This document shows positions 20,601 to 28,439 of a stretch of DNA of 56,402 bases, piece after piece. Under the pieces are notes generated by a model. It saw only the letters and a program-made list of their open reading frames with translations, had not been told where the DNA came from and made no database searches. The DNA comes from Xanthomonas hortorum pv. cynarae (GTDB lineage Bacteria > Pseudomonadota > Gammaproteobacteria > Xanthomonadales > Xanthomonadaceae): NCBI RefSeq assembly GCF_002939985.1, contig NZ_MDFM01000006.1, forward strand, positions 1-56,402, given 5' to 3'. Each line of letters starts with the position of its first letter. Position 1 is the first letter of the stretch. Both the position numbers and the translations under genes were made by a program.

Positions 20601-21172
20601 CCGGCGCTGACATTGGTGATGCGGCGCGTGGCCGGGCCGCCGCGTCCATTGCCGCTGCCCACTGATACAACGTCGTCTTCGTGGGTACGCGAGCCTGCGC
20701 CCAGCGCCACCGAGTTGGCACCGGTCACGCCAGCATTGGCGCCGAGCGCCACGCCGTTTTCGCCGCTCTGGCGCACGAAACTGTTGTAGCCGATGGCCAC
20801 CGCGTTCTCGCCGATGGCATTGGTCTGGCGCCCGATCGCGCTGCTGTTCACACCGCTGGCGCTGCTATCGGCGCCGGCTGCCACGGCGCCGGTGGCGCTT
20901 GCATGGCTGTTGCTGCCGATGGCGGTGGTCCTGGTAGCGGATGCCGCTGCGCCGTCGCCGACTTCGACCGACTGCGCCATCGCGGAAAGAGGAATGGCGA
21001 TCCCGGCGCTACCCAGCGCCAGAGCGATCGCGGCGACCAGGCAACGGCTCTGGCGGCGGTCGATGAATGCGGCAGTGGTCACTGCACCCGGGCTGTCACC
21101 GCTGGCCAGTTCCGATGCCACGGCCCACACGCCCAACGCTTTGTTCCAGACCTTGCGATAAATCCGATTCAT
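14603..21172 (-). CDS. Giant trimeric autotransporter adhesin (YadA/XadA-like)
   Basis: A 2189-aa trimeric autotransporter. The start is 21172 (MNRIYRKVWNKALGVWAVA), an extended signal-peptide region, with cleavage expected near AMAQ (about residue 66). Almost the whole passenger is YadA-like head repeats (pattern AxGxxSxAxG). Neck motifs of the form RQITxVAAGTxGTDAVNLxQL or RRIxNVxxG recur near residues 200, 517, 942, 1274, 1659, 1820 and 2072. The C-terminus has a coiled-coil stalk (GDIEDRLRRQNRRLDRQ) and a YadA anchor ending GVGAGFGW, which forms the outer-membrane barrel as a trimer. It lies upstream of protease 1 on the same strand, 228 bp away. The final roughly 260 residues are almost identical to those of the second adhesin. 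An xadA/xadB-type symbol is plausible but not assigned. Confidence 0.95.
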   Translation of the reverse strand: MNRIYRKVWNKALGVWAVASELASGDSPGAVTTAAFIDRRQSRCLVAAIALALGSAGIAIPLSAMAQSVEVGDGAAASATRTTAIGSNSHASATGAVAAGADSSASGVNSSAIGRQTNAIGENAVAIGYNSFVRQSGENGVALGANAGVTGANSVALGAGSRTHEDDVVSVGSGNGRGGPATRRITNVSAGVNAADAVNLAQLQDVADVADETATFFKATPGEDSVGAYVEGDSALAAGDAANAVGTATTALGTGANAVADNATAVGANALASGRNSAAFGHNAQANGAGSVAVGGAAVDEDGQPLITNGGVPVETGATSASVGGTAVGASANADGFAASSFGVGAYAAGAQSSAFGAVANAAGDYATAVGTQTSASGTSSTAVGGPVDLIPGLGFFVQTQASGEASTALGAGAIASGTYTTAVGTLSEASGTEATAVGYFAYAPGEGATAVGPESWASGELSTALGYYSTARGANSVALGANSVATRANTVSVGAAGDERQITSVAAGTEGTDAVNLDQLSAVSEVADTTARTFVATGDGTAIAEGIDSVAAGSNASATGDYSAAFGSTSSATAQGTTAIGSGAIAAVDNATALGFNSTAVADYATALGADSSASGEFGTAIGGASLATGSGATALGYESIANGADSTALGAGSVAFGDTSTAVGGASVAFGEDSAAFGSNAAAGGTASTAIGAGSSAFGERTVALGGSSNASGDDSVALGSSSQASALGTTAIGNNANASIANATAVGFNSSAGDDYATALGADSNASGYFGTAVGGTSIANGRGATAIGYESIGNGTASTALGFASVAWGNGATAIGTESLAYGDDSTALGPNAFAADTGSLAAGTYANAYGRHAISIGGESDAFADNSIALGWEAIAEGAQSVSIGNGALASADNSVALGAGAVADRANTVSVGNAGGERQITNVAAGTEGTDAVNLDQLNAVGETAETTARLYTGTGAGTADAQGENATAAGSNATAEGDYSSAFGSSSQAIGTGALAAGSGASATAQFATASGYNAAASGFGSVSTGAYSQASGDYAVAVGGESAAAGAQSTALGAAADASGDGSLAAGALSVAAGSETTALGYFASASGDSATAVGAESIADGTSAAAFGFGAEASANYSTALGGYSSATGFNSTALGNFSTASGSSSVAVGGDATASGTYSLAAGQGSVASGYNSVSVGGALLGLLPTEASGDFSTALGGAAWAPGLNSTALGNFAESTGESSVALGADSVADRDFAVSVGSTGNERQITNVAAGTQGTDAVNLDQLTAVAETAESTSKYFKASGSDDSDAGAYVEGDNALAAGEGANATGTGTTALGAGAQAVADNATALGVSALASGIGAAALGNNAQATGENSSAIGSNALASDIGATANGAGAQAISTYTTALGSEAVASDNQATAVGFRSASSNVGSTALGGYSESSGRLSSALGYGAVASSDYSTAVGAAALASGASAVAVGEFSEATGEESVAVGGSTFFGFIPARASGTGAAAFGAGAWATADYTTAIGWNSYADGVNATALGQSAAALADNTLALGGGSRADAIGASVVGVDASATGINSTGVGRQVNVIGENAVAVGYNAFVRQSAVNGVALGANAGATGADSVALGSGSRTYEADTVSIGSGNGRGGPATRRIVNVSDGQAATDAVNKGQLDSLAADVQTTNGMVQTTGEGVASATGDRSSAVGAGASASGARSVAIASGSRASATGASALGVDSSASGVNSTAMGRQTNSIGENGVALGYNSFVRQSGSNAVALGANAGASGADSVALGSGSRTYDANVVSVGSGDGRGGPATRRIVNVGSGAIATASTDAINGGQLFQSLSNAASFLGGGAAIGAQGVFVAPTYVIQGASYNNVGAALTALDSKVNELDARGGTATASTAARTASLRTASVPAVAAAAATAQIDAAAVVADATASVQGTPTAAVVGSITPAATSTAVGTAAVANHVIGTAIGGSAYAHGPNDTAIGSNARVNADGSTAVGANTQIAAVATNAVAMGEGAQVSAASGTAIGQGARASAQGAVALGQGSVADRANTVSVGSVGGERQVANVAAGTRATDAVNKGQLDNGVAAANSYTDSRYSAMADSFESYQGDIEDRLRRQNRRLDRQGAMSSAMLNMSASVAGIASQNRVGAGVGFQNGESALSVGYQRAISPRATVTVGGALSGDDSSIGVGAGFGW

Positions 21173-21352
21173 CGACGCACGACTCCTGAAGTTTTGGACT
21201 GGTTTTGTTGGCGAATACCCACCATCGCGAGGCCTTCCAGCCATGCGATTCCCCTGGTGATTGGCGCCATGTGCCTAACGGCGGTGGGCGGCTTACGCCT
21301 GCACCCTGGATAGTCAAAAAGTGAACGCTACCCAACCATATAACTGAGCGGA

Positions 21353-21381
21353 GTGTTAACAGCGCTCAAATCGGGCGTCAA
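21353..21381 (-). promoter_or_regulatory. Possible promoter of adhesin 1
   Basis: On the minus strand TTGACG (21376-21381) is followed after exactly 17 bases by TAACAC (21353-21358). The -35 is good and the -10 is poor. It lies about 180 bp upstream of the adhesin start, in the AT-rich block. Tentative. Confidence 0.3.
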
Positions 21382-21386
21382 GTTTT

Positions 21387-21420
21387 TGACGAAAAGCGAA
21401 GTTAAGCGTGTTTTTCGTCA
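21387..21420. promoter_or_regulatory. Inverted repeat upstream of adhesin 1
   Basis: TGACGAAAA (21387-21395) and TTTTCGTCA (21412-21420) form a perfect 9-bp inverted repeat with a 16-bp spacer. It sits just upstream of the possible -35 of adhesin 1, which suits an activator or repressor site. The regulator is unknown. Confidence 0.4.
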
Positions 21421-21527
21421 CACTTCTGTTTGCTTTTATTATTTTTTTGATAAATCTTTGGAAAACAGCGACCTAGATCATGTCTCGCGAGACATTTCGA
21501 AGCTGAATACGCATGTCCAAGGCAGAC

Positions 21528-21560
21528 AAAAAAGCCCGCTGGCGGGTCGCCAGCGGGCTT
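21528..21560 (-). terminator. Rho-independent terminator after S8 protease 2
   Basis: A perfect 12-bp stem, AAGCCCGCTGGC (21532-21543) with GCCAGCGGGCTT (21549-21560), has a 5-base loop. It is followed on the minus strand by six T. It lies about 155 bp past the protease 2 stop. Confidence 0.85.
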
Positions 21561-21716
21561 GGTTGCGCAAAAATCAGGCGCGAAATGCGTCAGCGGGCAG
21601 ACCAGCGCTCCCCACGCTGGCAAACCGGTGCCACGCAGGCGCGGTACCGGCCGCTTTTCAGCCCAATTGCGCCAGGGAAATGACGGAATGCTGCCGGTAC
21701 GCCCTGATGCGTCAGA

Positions 21717-23594
21717 TCACTGACGCGCCAGCAGGCTCACCCCGTCGAATTCGGTGCCGTCGAGCTTGAGGATGTAGGTGCCGGCACGTGGCGCGGTGAA
21801 GCGCACGGTCTGGCTGGTGCCACTGCGCGTTGAGGCACCGTCGTTGTCGGTGGCGCTGGGCTCACGCCCGAACGCCACGTACAACGCGGCCTGCCCGCTG
21901 CCACCGAAGCTGATGAAACTCAGCACCGCACCCGCGCTCGCCTCGAAGGTGAACACGCCGGCATCGCCGGCCAGATTGGAGATGCCGCTCTGGACCACGC
22001 CATTGCGCAGCGGTTGCGCATCCACCTGGCAGCCCACATCGCCCGGAGTGCACCGCCGCAAGGCGCGCGCAACCGCGGCACCCGCATCCACGATCCCGGT
22101 GCCAGCCGGCGTCGCCGGCGGAATCGGCACCGGGAAAGCGCGCACGGTGCGCTTGAGCAAGGCTTCCAGCGCTGCCGGCGACAACGGCGGCTTGCCATCG
22201 GCAATCAGCGCGCTCTGCACCAGTGCGGCAGTTCCGGCCACATGCGGCGATGCCATCGAGGTGCCTGCGAACGTGGTGCCGCCATAGGTGAACTGCCCGG
22301 AGGTGGGCGTGGTTTTGCCGGTGTAGAAGGTCTGCCAGATGAAGCTGCGGATCGGGCCGTCGTTGGTGTCGAAGAACATCGAGCTGCCACCGGGTCCGGC
22401 CAGGTCGACCTGACGGCCGAAGTTGCTGTAGTCGGTCAGCCCGCCGGTGGAGCGTGTGGCGGCCACCGCGATCACATTGGCGCAATTGGCAGGATTCGAC
22501 GTCGATACGTCCGAGCTTTCATTGCCCGCGGCAACCACCACGGTGGTGCCGCGCGACACCGCACCGTTGATCGCGGCCTGGGTGACCGAATCGCATGCCC
22601 CGCCGCCGCCCAGGCTAATGTTGATCACTTCGGCAGGGTCGCGATTGTCCGGCACGCCATCAACGTGACCACCAGACGCCCAGACGATCGCGTCGGCGAT
22701 ATCGGAGGTGTAACCGCCGCAATGCCCGAGCACGCGCACCGGCAAGACCTTCGCTCTGTAGGCAACGCCTGCGCCGCCGATGCCGTTGTTGCTGGCTTCG
22801 GCAACCGTGCCTGCCACATGCGTGCCGTGCCAGGTGCTGTCGTCGGCCAGCGAAAACAGCCCGCACTCGCCGTCTTCGGCGATCCAGTCGCCGCGATCCA
22901 GTGCGCCGGGGCTACGCTCGGCAGTGGCGCGACGCGACACAAACGGGTCGGTGATGAAGTCGTAGCCGGCAAGCAGGTTACCGGCCAGATCGGGATGGTC
23001 CGGCAGGATGCCGGTATCCAGCACCGCCACCACCACACCTTCGCCCTGTGTCGTTGCCCAGGCCTGCGCTACGTTGATGCCACCCACCGGGTCGATGAGA
23101 TGCCATTGGTTGGTCTGCAACAGCGGATCGTTCGGCAAGGCACCGCCGGTAGTTTGTAGCGGATACATGCGCCGATCGATTTGCGCGGATTCAACCGCAG
23201 GGTCGGCTGCCAGTTCCTGCACGAGACGGTCGGCATCGGCGCGACTGAGCCGGGTCGGCAACTTGACCAGTTCGCCACCGGCCGCCAGCTTACGCAGGTA
23301 GGTTGGCGCGGCCGTTGTCCCGGCACGTGCGGCCGGCGCCAGGCGGATGGAGGCGCGCGATGCGGCTGCAGTGATCGCCGTCGTTGCGGTGCGGCCAACG
23401 TCGCGCGCGGTCACGCGCCCGCTGCGGTAGTTGACGATGATTCTGTCGACCGGCGCATTGCGCATGGCCTGTTGACGCTGGGCGCTGGCCGCCGCCGGGT
23501 CGAGGGTGGTGGCCATTGCCACACCGATGCCGAATGGCAACGCGAAGACACAGCAGGCCAGCACGAGGGTGCGAGAAAAAGAGCTCTGGATCAC
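21717..23594 (-). CDS. Secreted S8 subtilisin-like serine protease (copy 2)
   Basis: A 625-aa paralog of the protease at 12491-14374. The GTG start at 23594 is preceded by AAGGA with 8-base spacing. A signal peptide (SRTLVLACCVFALPFGIGVAMA) is followed by a propeptide to about residue 145. The triad is Asp193 (VAVLDTGI), His256 (STWHGTHVAGT) and Ser446 (AGTSMASPH). Long stretches match copy 1, for example ILPDHPDLAGNLLAGYDFIT and CGGYTSDIADAIVWASGG. A C-terminal PPC-like beta domain again ends in LLARQ. Probably exported by the adjacent T2SS. It lies 117 bp downstream of adhesin 2, repeating the adhesin-then-protease order of the first cassette. Confidence 0.9.
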   Translation of the reverse strand: MIQSSFSRTLVLACCVFALPFGIGVAMATTLDPAAASAQRQQAMRNAPVDRIIVNYRSGRVTARDVGRTATTAITAAASRASIRLAPAARAGTTAAPTYLRKLAAGGELVKLPTRLSRADADRLVQELAADPAVESAQIDRRMYPLQTTGGALPNDPLLQTNQWHLIDPVGGINVAQAWATTQGEGVVVAVLDTGILPDHPDLAGNLLAGYDFITDPFVSRRATAERSPGALDRGDWIAEDGECGLFSLADDSTWHGTHVAGTVAEASNNGIGGAGVAYRAKVLPVRVLGHCGGYTSDIADAIVWASGGHVDGVPDNRDPAEVINISLGGGGACDSVTQAAINGAVSRGTTVVVAAGNESSDVSTSNPANCANVIAVAATRSTGGLTDYSNFGRQVDLAGPGGSSMFFDTNDGPIRSFIWQTFYTGKTTPTSGQFTYGGTTFAGTSMASPHVAGTAALVQSALIADGKPPLSPAALEALLKRTVRAFPVPIPPATPAGTGIVDAGAAVARALRRCTPGDVGCQVDAQPLRNGVVQSGISNLAGDAGVFTFEASAGAVLSFISFGGSGQAALYVAFGREPSATDNDGASTRSGTSQTVRFTAPRAGTYILKLDGTEFDGVSLLARQ

Positions 23595-23711
23595 GATGGA
23601 ATTCCTTCGAGGTAAGTGCGAAAGGCCATGACGGAGAAAGCGCGCCGCCCGGCAACAGGCGGCGGGATTGCATGCAACAGCGCGCTCTTGCAGCGTGGTT
23701 CTTGCTGCGCG

Positions 23712-26700
23712 TTACCAGCCGAAACCGGCACCCACACCGATCGAGCTGTCGTCGCCACTGAGTGCGCCGCCAACCGTCACCGTGGCGCGCGGGCTGATCG
23801 CTCGCTGGTACCCCACCGACAACGCCGACTCGCCGTTCTGGAAACCGACGCCGGCACCGACGCGGTTTTGCGAGGCGATACCGGCCACGCTGGCAGACAT
23901 GTTCAACATCGCCGAACTCATCGCGCCCTGACGATCCAGACGGCGGTTCTGCCGACGCAGGCGGTCTTCGATATCGCCCTGGTAGCTTTCGAAGCTGTCG
24001 GCCATCGCGCTGTAGCGGCTGTCGGTGTAGCTGTTGGCAGCGGCAACGCCGTTGTCCAGCTGGCCCTTGTTGACCGCATCGGTGGCACGCGTACCGGCCG
24101 CCACATTGGCCACCTGGCGCTCGCCGCCGACGCTGCCCACCGACACCGTGTTGGCACGATCGGCGACCGAACCCTGGCCGAGTGCAACCGCACCCTGTGC
24201 ACTGGCACGTGCGCCCTGGCCGATCGCCGTGCCGGAAGCCGCACTGACTTGCGCGCCTTCGCCCATCGCCACCGCATTGGTGGCCACCGCCGCAATCTGC
24301 GTGTTGGCTCCGACCGCCGTGCTGCCATCTGCATTGACGCGTGCATTGCTGCCGATCGCAGTGTCGTTGGGACCATGCGCATATGCGCTGCCGCCGATCG
24401 CAGTACCGGTCACATGGTTGGCCACTGCCGCCGTGCCAACAGCGGTGGACGTTGCGGCCGGCGTGATGCTGCCGACCACTGCTGCGGTCGGCGTGCCCTG
24501 CACGCCATCGCTTGCGGCAAGCCCGCTTGCCGTTGCAGCCGCTGAAGACAGCGCGCTGTCGGTCGTCCGGTCGGCAGCCATCAGCGTCGACTGCACGCCA
24601 TCGTCTGTCGCCGCCTCTTCAAGACTGCTGGCGACTGTCGAGGTTTGCGCAACTGGTGCAACCGTCGTCGCCGTTGCTGTCGCCCGTGCGACGCGCGCAG
24701 CGGAGGAACGTGCGGCAACGCCCGTTGTCGCCGTTGCATTACGGGCATCCAGCTCGCTGACCTTGCTGTCCAACGCCGTCAATGCCGCACCGACGTTGCT
24801 GTAACTGCTGCCCTGGATCACATAGGTCGGCGCAACGAACACGCCTTGCGCGCCGATCGCTGCACCACCGCCGAGGAAGCTGGCCGCGTTGCTCAAGGCA
24901 CCGAACAACTGCCCACCGTTGATCGCATCGCTGCTGCCAGTGGCGATTGCACCAGCACCCACATTGACGATGCGACGCGTGGCAGGACCACCGCGGCCAT
25001 TGCCGTTGCCCACCGACACCACGTTGGCCTCGTAGGTGCGCGAGCCGGCGCCCAAGGCCACCGAATCGGCACCGCTGGCACCGGCATTGGCACCGAGTGC
25101 GACCGCGTTGCTGCCGCTTTGCCGGGTAAAGGCGTTGTAGCCCATCGCCACACTGTTGTTGCCCAGTGCCGTCGATTGCACGCCCAAGGCCATTGCGGCA
25201 CTGCCCGTATCGCCGATGAACACGCCCACGCTGGCATCGCGCCCGATCGCAATCGCGTCGGGCGCCTCGGCCCTGGCATTGGTTCCCAACGCGATATTGT
25301 CGCCAGAGAAGATCGACGTCGTGGCACCGCTGCCGATCGCGATGCTTCTGCTGGAAACGGCACGCGCGTCGTAGCCGACTGCAATCGCCTCGGCGCCCTC
25401 GGAAGACGACAGCGTCCCCACCGACACGGTGCGCGGCGCAAACGAGGCAGCGCTATGACCGATCGCCACCGCGTCGGCATTGTTGCCGTTGGGGAAGACA
25501 TTGGCGTTGTAGCCCAGCGCGATGGCGTAATCGCCGTCGCTGCGCGCACCTGCGCCGATGGCAACGCCACCGACGCCGAGGGCGCCTGCAGGCCGCAAGT
25601 TGGAGCTGATCAGCGACATGCCGCCGACAGTCACACTGCGCTCGCCGGCGGCAACCGCCAGGCTGCCCACGGCCACGCTGCTCTCGCCGATGCTGGAGGC
25701 ATTGAAGCCCACCGCGGTGGTCAGACTCGCGTTTGCCAGCGCACCGAAGCCGAAGGCCGACGCCGCCGAACCGCGCGCTGTCGAGAACGCGCCCACAGCG
25801 GTGGCAACATCGTCCTGCGCCCGTGCGCTGAACCCCGCCGCCATCGACTGCTCGCCACTGGCCACTGCCCCCGTGCCGACCGCGGTGGCGAAAGTGCGCG
25901 CGGCAACCGCCCCGCTCCCCAGCGCCACCGCACCGCGCGCCTGTGCCAGGGTGGCCTGTTCCTGCGCGCCCACGATCGAGCCAGAGGCATCGAATACCGG
26001 CACAGAGGCAACACCGCCCACCGCCACCGCCGATGCATCGGCCGCGCTGGCGTTGTGCCCGACAGCGACCGTATCGCGGCCCAGCGCCAGACTGCCCGAG
26101 CCCAGCGCATTGGCGCCATCGCCGATCGCGTTGCTTGCGCTCCCCAACGCGATCGCATTCAGGCCGTCCACGTAGGCAGCGGTTTCATCCCCATCGGTTT
26201 TGCCAATCGCCAGCGTGCTGTCGAGACGGTCGGCCACGGCACGCACGCTGTCGAGCTGGGCGAGATTGACCGCATCGTTGGCCTCGGTGCCTGCCGCAAC
26301 GCTGGTGATCTGACGCGTCAGCCCCGCCTGCACATCGCCAACCGAGACCGTGTTGCTACGGTACGCGTAGGAACGCGCTCCCAATGCCACGGCGCTGGAT
26401 GCCGAGCGATTCCAGGCATCGTCGACAAAATCGCCTACGCGCGCGCCATAGCCGATTGCCACCGCATCGATGCCATTGGTTTCGGAATCTGCACCGATCG
26501 CGGTGTTGTTGCCGTTGAACCACGAGGTGCCGGCACGCGCCCCTAACGCGATACTGTTTTCAGTGTAGGCGGTGCTGTCGTGACCGATCGAAATGCCACC
26601 ATCGCCCATCGCCAATGAGAAGCCACCCAGCGACACCGTGCGTGGCGCAAACGAACCGGCGCTGTGGCCGATCGCCACAGAATCGGTATTGCCAGGCGCA

Positions 26701-27707
26701 TTTGGAAAGATGTTGGAGTCGTAGCCAATCGCAATCGCATAATCGGACTGGCTCTGCGCACCTGCGCCGAGTGCGATGCCGCCTAGTCCGGTAGCGGCGG
26801 TGATCGAGCCGAAATTACTGATGCCACCGACCACCACGCTCTGCACGCCACTGGCCAATGCGGTATCGCCGACCGCAATGCTGCTGCTGCCCTCGCTGCG
26901 CGCCCGGTAACCAAAGGCCGTGGACGCATCTCCGCTGGCACGCGAACTGTAGCCACCGGCGGTGGAGAGAAAACCACTCGCCGCGGACAACCCACCGACT
27001 GCGGTGGCGCCATCGTTGAAGGTCTGCGCGCGATACCCCAGTGCCGTGCTCTGGATACCGTCGGCACTAGCGCCACTGCCCAACGCACTGGCGAGTGGAT
27101 CTGCCGCGATGGCGCCACCGCCCACGGCGGTCGCACCTTCACCGGACGCCTGCGTCGCTTTTTCGCTTCGACCGACCACGAAGCCAAATTCATCGTAGTC
27201 GTACACCGTCGCGACGCCGCCAATGGCGGTTGCCGATGCTCCTGCAGCCGAGGCGTCATGCCCGATCGCCGTCGCATCGCGCTCCAGTGCCAGGCTTCCG
27301 CCGCCGAGTGCGCTGGTTCCATCGCCCAGGGCATTGCTTGCGTTGCCCAGCGCCAGGGCGTCCTGGCCCTCTGCGAACGCCGGCACATCCGTGTCGGCGT
27401 TCGGTATGGCCGAGGTCTGCGTGGTCGCGGCTGCGGGATCTGCGTTACCGGCCGCTGTTGCAGTCCCGGTGTCGCAATGCTGCTGACCGTTGGCCACCGT
27501 GCAGCGCGTGATCGCGGTCGCTTGCGGGGATGCGGCCTCGGCAACTCCGACCATGCCGACGAGTACCAGCATCATCGCCGCCGCCAACCCACCGCTCGCG
27601 TGCAGATGCACTCGACTGCAGGGTGGGTTTATCAAATCGCAGACACGTCGCGCCGTTCGGCGATGAGCACACTGCTCACCACCGGCATTCAATTGAATTC
27701 GCTTCAT
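23712..27707 (-). CDS. Trimeric autotransporter adhesin (YadA/XadA-like), second copy
   Basis: A 1331-aa trimeric autotransporter. The start at 27707 (MKRIQLNAGGEQ) is preceded by AAGGCG. A long basic N-region leads to a hydrophobic segment cleaved near AEAA (about residue 58). The passenger is YadA head repeats, more varied than in adhesin 1, with neck motifs near residues 475 (RQITSVAAGTEANDAVNLAQL), 920 and 1210. A non-repetitive Ala/Thr/Ser-rich insert precedes the conserved block starting VQGTPTAAVVGSITPA. From there to the end it is almost identical to adhesin 1 (one substitution noticed, NHVT versus NHVI). The C-terminus forms the trimeric outer-membrane anchor. The signal regions of the two adhesins are unrelated. 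Confidence 0.94.
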   Translation of the reverse strand: MKRIQLNAGGEQCAHRRTARRVCDLINPPCSRVHLHASGGLAAAMMLVLVGMVGVAEAASPQATAITRCTVANGQQHCDTGTATAAGNADPAAATTQTSAIPNADTDVPAFAEGQDALALGNASNALGDGTSALGGGSLALERDATAIGHDASAAGASATAIGGVATVYDYDEFGFVVGRSEKATQASGEGATAVGGGAIAADPLASALGSGASADGIQSTALGYRAQTFNDGATAVGGLSAASGFLSTAGGYSSRASGDASTAFGYRARSEGSSSIAVGDTALASGVQSVVVGGISNFGSITAATGLGGIALGAGAQSQSDYAIAIGYDSNIFPNAPGNTDSVAIGHSAGSFAPRTVSLGGFSLAMGDGGISIGHDSTAYTENSIALGARAGTSWFNGNNTAIGADSETNGIDAVAIGYGARVGDFVDDAWNRSASSAVALGARSYAYRSNTVSVGDVQAGLTRQITSVAAGTEANDAVNLAQLDSVRAVADRLDSTLAIGKTDGDETAAYVDGLNAIALGSASNAIGDGANALGSGSLALGRDTVAVGHNASAADASAVAVGGVASVPVFDASGSIVGAQEQATLAQARGAVALGSGAVAARTFATAVGTGAVASGEQSMAAGFSARAQDDVATAVGAFSTARGSAASAFGFGALANASLTTAVGFNASSIGESSVAVGSLAVAAGERSVTVGGMSLISSNLRPAGALGVGGVAIGAGARSDGDYAIALGYNANVFPNGNNADAVAIGHSAASFAPRTVSVGTLSSSEGAEAIAVGYDARAVSSRSIAIGSGATTSIFSGDNIALGTNARAEAPDAIAIGRDASVGVFIGDTGSAAMALGVQSTALGNNSVAMGYNAFTRQSGSNAVALGANAGASGADSVALGAGSRTYEANVVSVGNGNGRGGPATRRIVNVGAGAIATGSSDAINGGQLFGALSNAASFLGGGAAIGAQGVFVAPTYVIQGSSYSNVGAALTALDSKVSELDARNATATTGVAARSSAARVARATATATTVAPVAQTSTVASSLEEAATDDGVQSTLMAADRTTDSALSSAAATASGLAASDGVQGTPTAAVVGSITPAATSTAVGTAAVANHVTGTAIGGSAYAHGPNDTAIGSNARVNADGSTAVGANTQIAAVATNAVAMGEGAQVSAASGTAIGQGARASAQGAVALGQGSVADRANTVSVGSVGGERQVANVAAGTRATDAVNKGQLDNGVAAANSYTDSRYSAMADSFESYQGDIEDRLRRQNRRLDRQGAMSSAMLNMSASVAGIASQNRVGAGVGFQNGESALSVGYQRAISPRATVTVGGALSGDDSSIGVGAGFGW

Positions 27708-27883
27708 TAACGCCTTACTCCCCATTGGCCTGGTATGTAGAAACCGACCACCGCACGACTGCGTCGCACGGTCCCCCTGAGGTTTATCGAAAACGCACTC
27801 GCCTACCTCCTGCATCGGGAAAATCCCGCGCAAAAGAATCAGCGATAGAGACGTGAATTTGCAGCGGAAACCTTGCGAATCAG

Positions 27884-27907
27884 AGATTCATAACGTTGGA
27901 TGAATCT
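27884..27907. promoter_or_regulatory. Inverted repeat in the adhesin 2 leader
   Basis: AGATTCAT (27884-27891) and ATGAATCT (27900-27907) form a perfect 8-bp inverted repeat around AACGTTGG, about 180 bp upstream of the adhesin start. On the minus strand it covers TTATGAAT, which could be a -10 region, so it may be an operator. Confidence 0.4.
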
Positions 27908-27972
27908 ATTGAAAAACCAAAAATTCAGATGAGATTAACGTCACACAAGGGACATCATCGAACGCACCGACT

Positions 27973-28007
27973 AAATACCTAGTATTTTTTATAGTTACTT
28001 AAAGTAA
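27973..28007. promoter_or_regulatory. Two adjacent AT-rich palindromes upstream of adhesin 2
   Basis: AAATAC-CTA-GTATTT (27973-27987) and TTACTT-A-AAGTAA (27995-28007) lie 7 bp apart. Two such palindromes in the only strongly AT-rich part of the gap suggest paired binding sites for a dimeric regulator. The first could alternatively act as a weak terminator. Confidence 0.35.
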
Positions 28008-28350
28008 ACCACGTATCGACATTCAAAAAAATGTAGTAGCGACGTACCCGACCGCGACGCGATCATGCGCGACTGCAGCTGCACTGATCGGGAGTTATCA
28101 ATAGCGAAAGGTCATGCCTCGGCTGCAACGCACGCCGGACATGCGCAGTCCCGATGCACGGGCGCTCGATGGAATGAGGAAACCTTGCATGCGCCTGCCG
28201 CAGACAAGCCGGCTTGCATCGCTTGAAAGCGAGTCTGGCCATGCGCGGCTCGATCGGACTTCGATGCGCTCTTCCGGACGACGCGCGTCGCGGGCAGGAT
28301 CAAGCAACCCGCGAAAACCGCGTGCAGATGCATGCACGCAGCAGCAGAAA

Positions 28351-28385
28351 CGACAACGGCCGTGTGCATCGCTGCACACGGCCGT
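28351..28385 (-). terminator. Likely purL terminator
   Basis: A perfect 13-bp stem, ACGGCCGTGTGCA (28356-28368) with TGCACACGGCCGT (28373-28385), has the 4-base loop TCGC. On the minus strand it is followed by TGTCGTTTC, a weak T tract. It is 55 bp past the purL stop. Confidence 0.6.
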
Positions 28386-28439
28386 CGAATCAAGCGGTTG
28401 CTTCGGGCGCTCTAACTCACGCCGCGGAGCTGCACAGCA

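Larger units (their letters stand above)
21173..21716. other. AT-rich intergenic region between adhesin 1 and protease 2
   Basis: No gene is seen in this 544-bp gap. It holds the probable promoter region of adhesin 1 (AT-rich, 21340-21470), a 9-bp inverted repeat, and the terminator of protease 2. Its low GC contrasts sharply with the flanking genes. Confidence 0.6.
27708..28439. other. Intergenic region between adhesin 2 and purL
   Basis: A 730-bp gap with no convincing gene. The part nearest the adhesin (27840-28050) is AT-rich and rich in small palindromes, and is the likely control region of adhesin 2. The part nearest purL (28090-28439) is GC-rich and contains the purL terminator hairpin. 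Short overlapping open frames at 28098-28692 follow composition and show no protein features. Confidence 0.55.

Noticed and set aside
13259..20665. A 2468-codon open frame antisense to adhesin 1
   Set aside because: It is a by-product of the repetitive Ala/Gly/Ser/Thr codons of the adhesin: the product is Arg/His/Gly/Ala-rich repeats with no domain, and it runs on into protease 1 on the other strand.
24645..26546. A 633-codon open frame antisense to adhesin 2
   Set aside because: Same cause as above: mirror of YadA repeat codons, with no signal, motif or start context.
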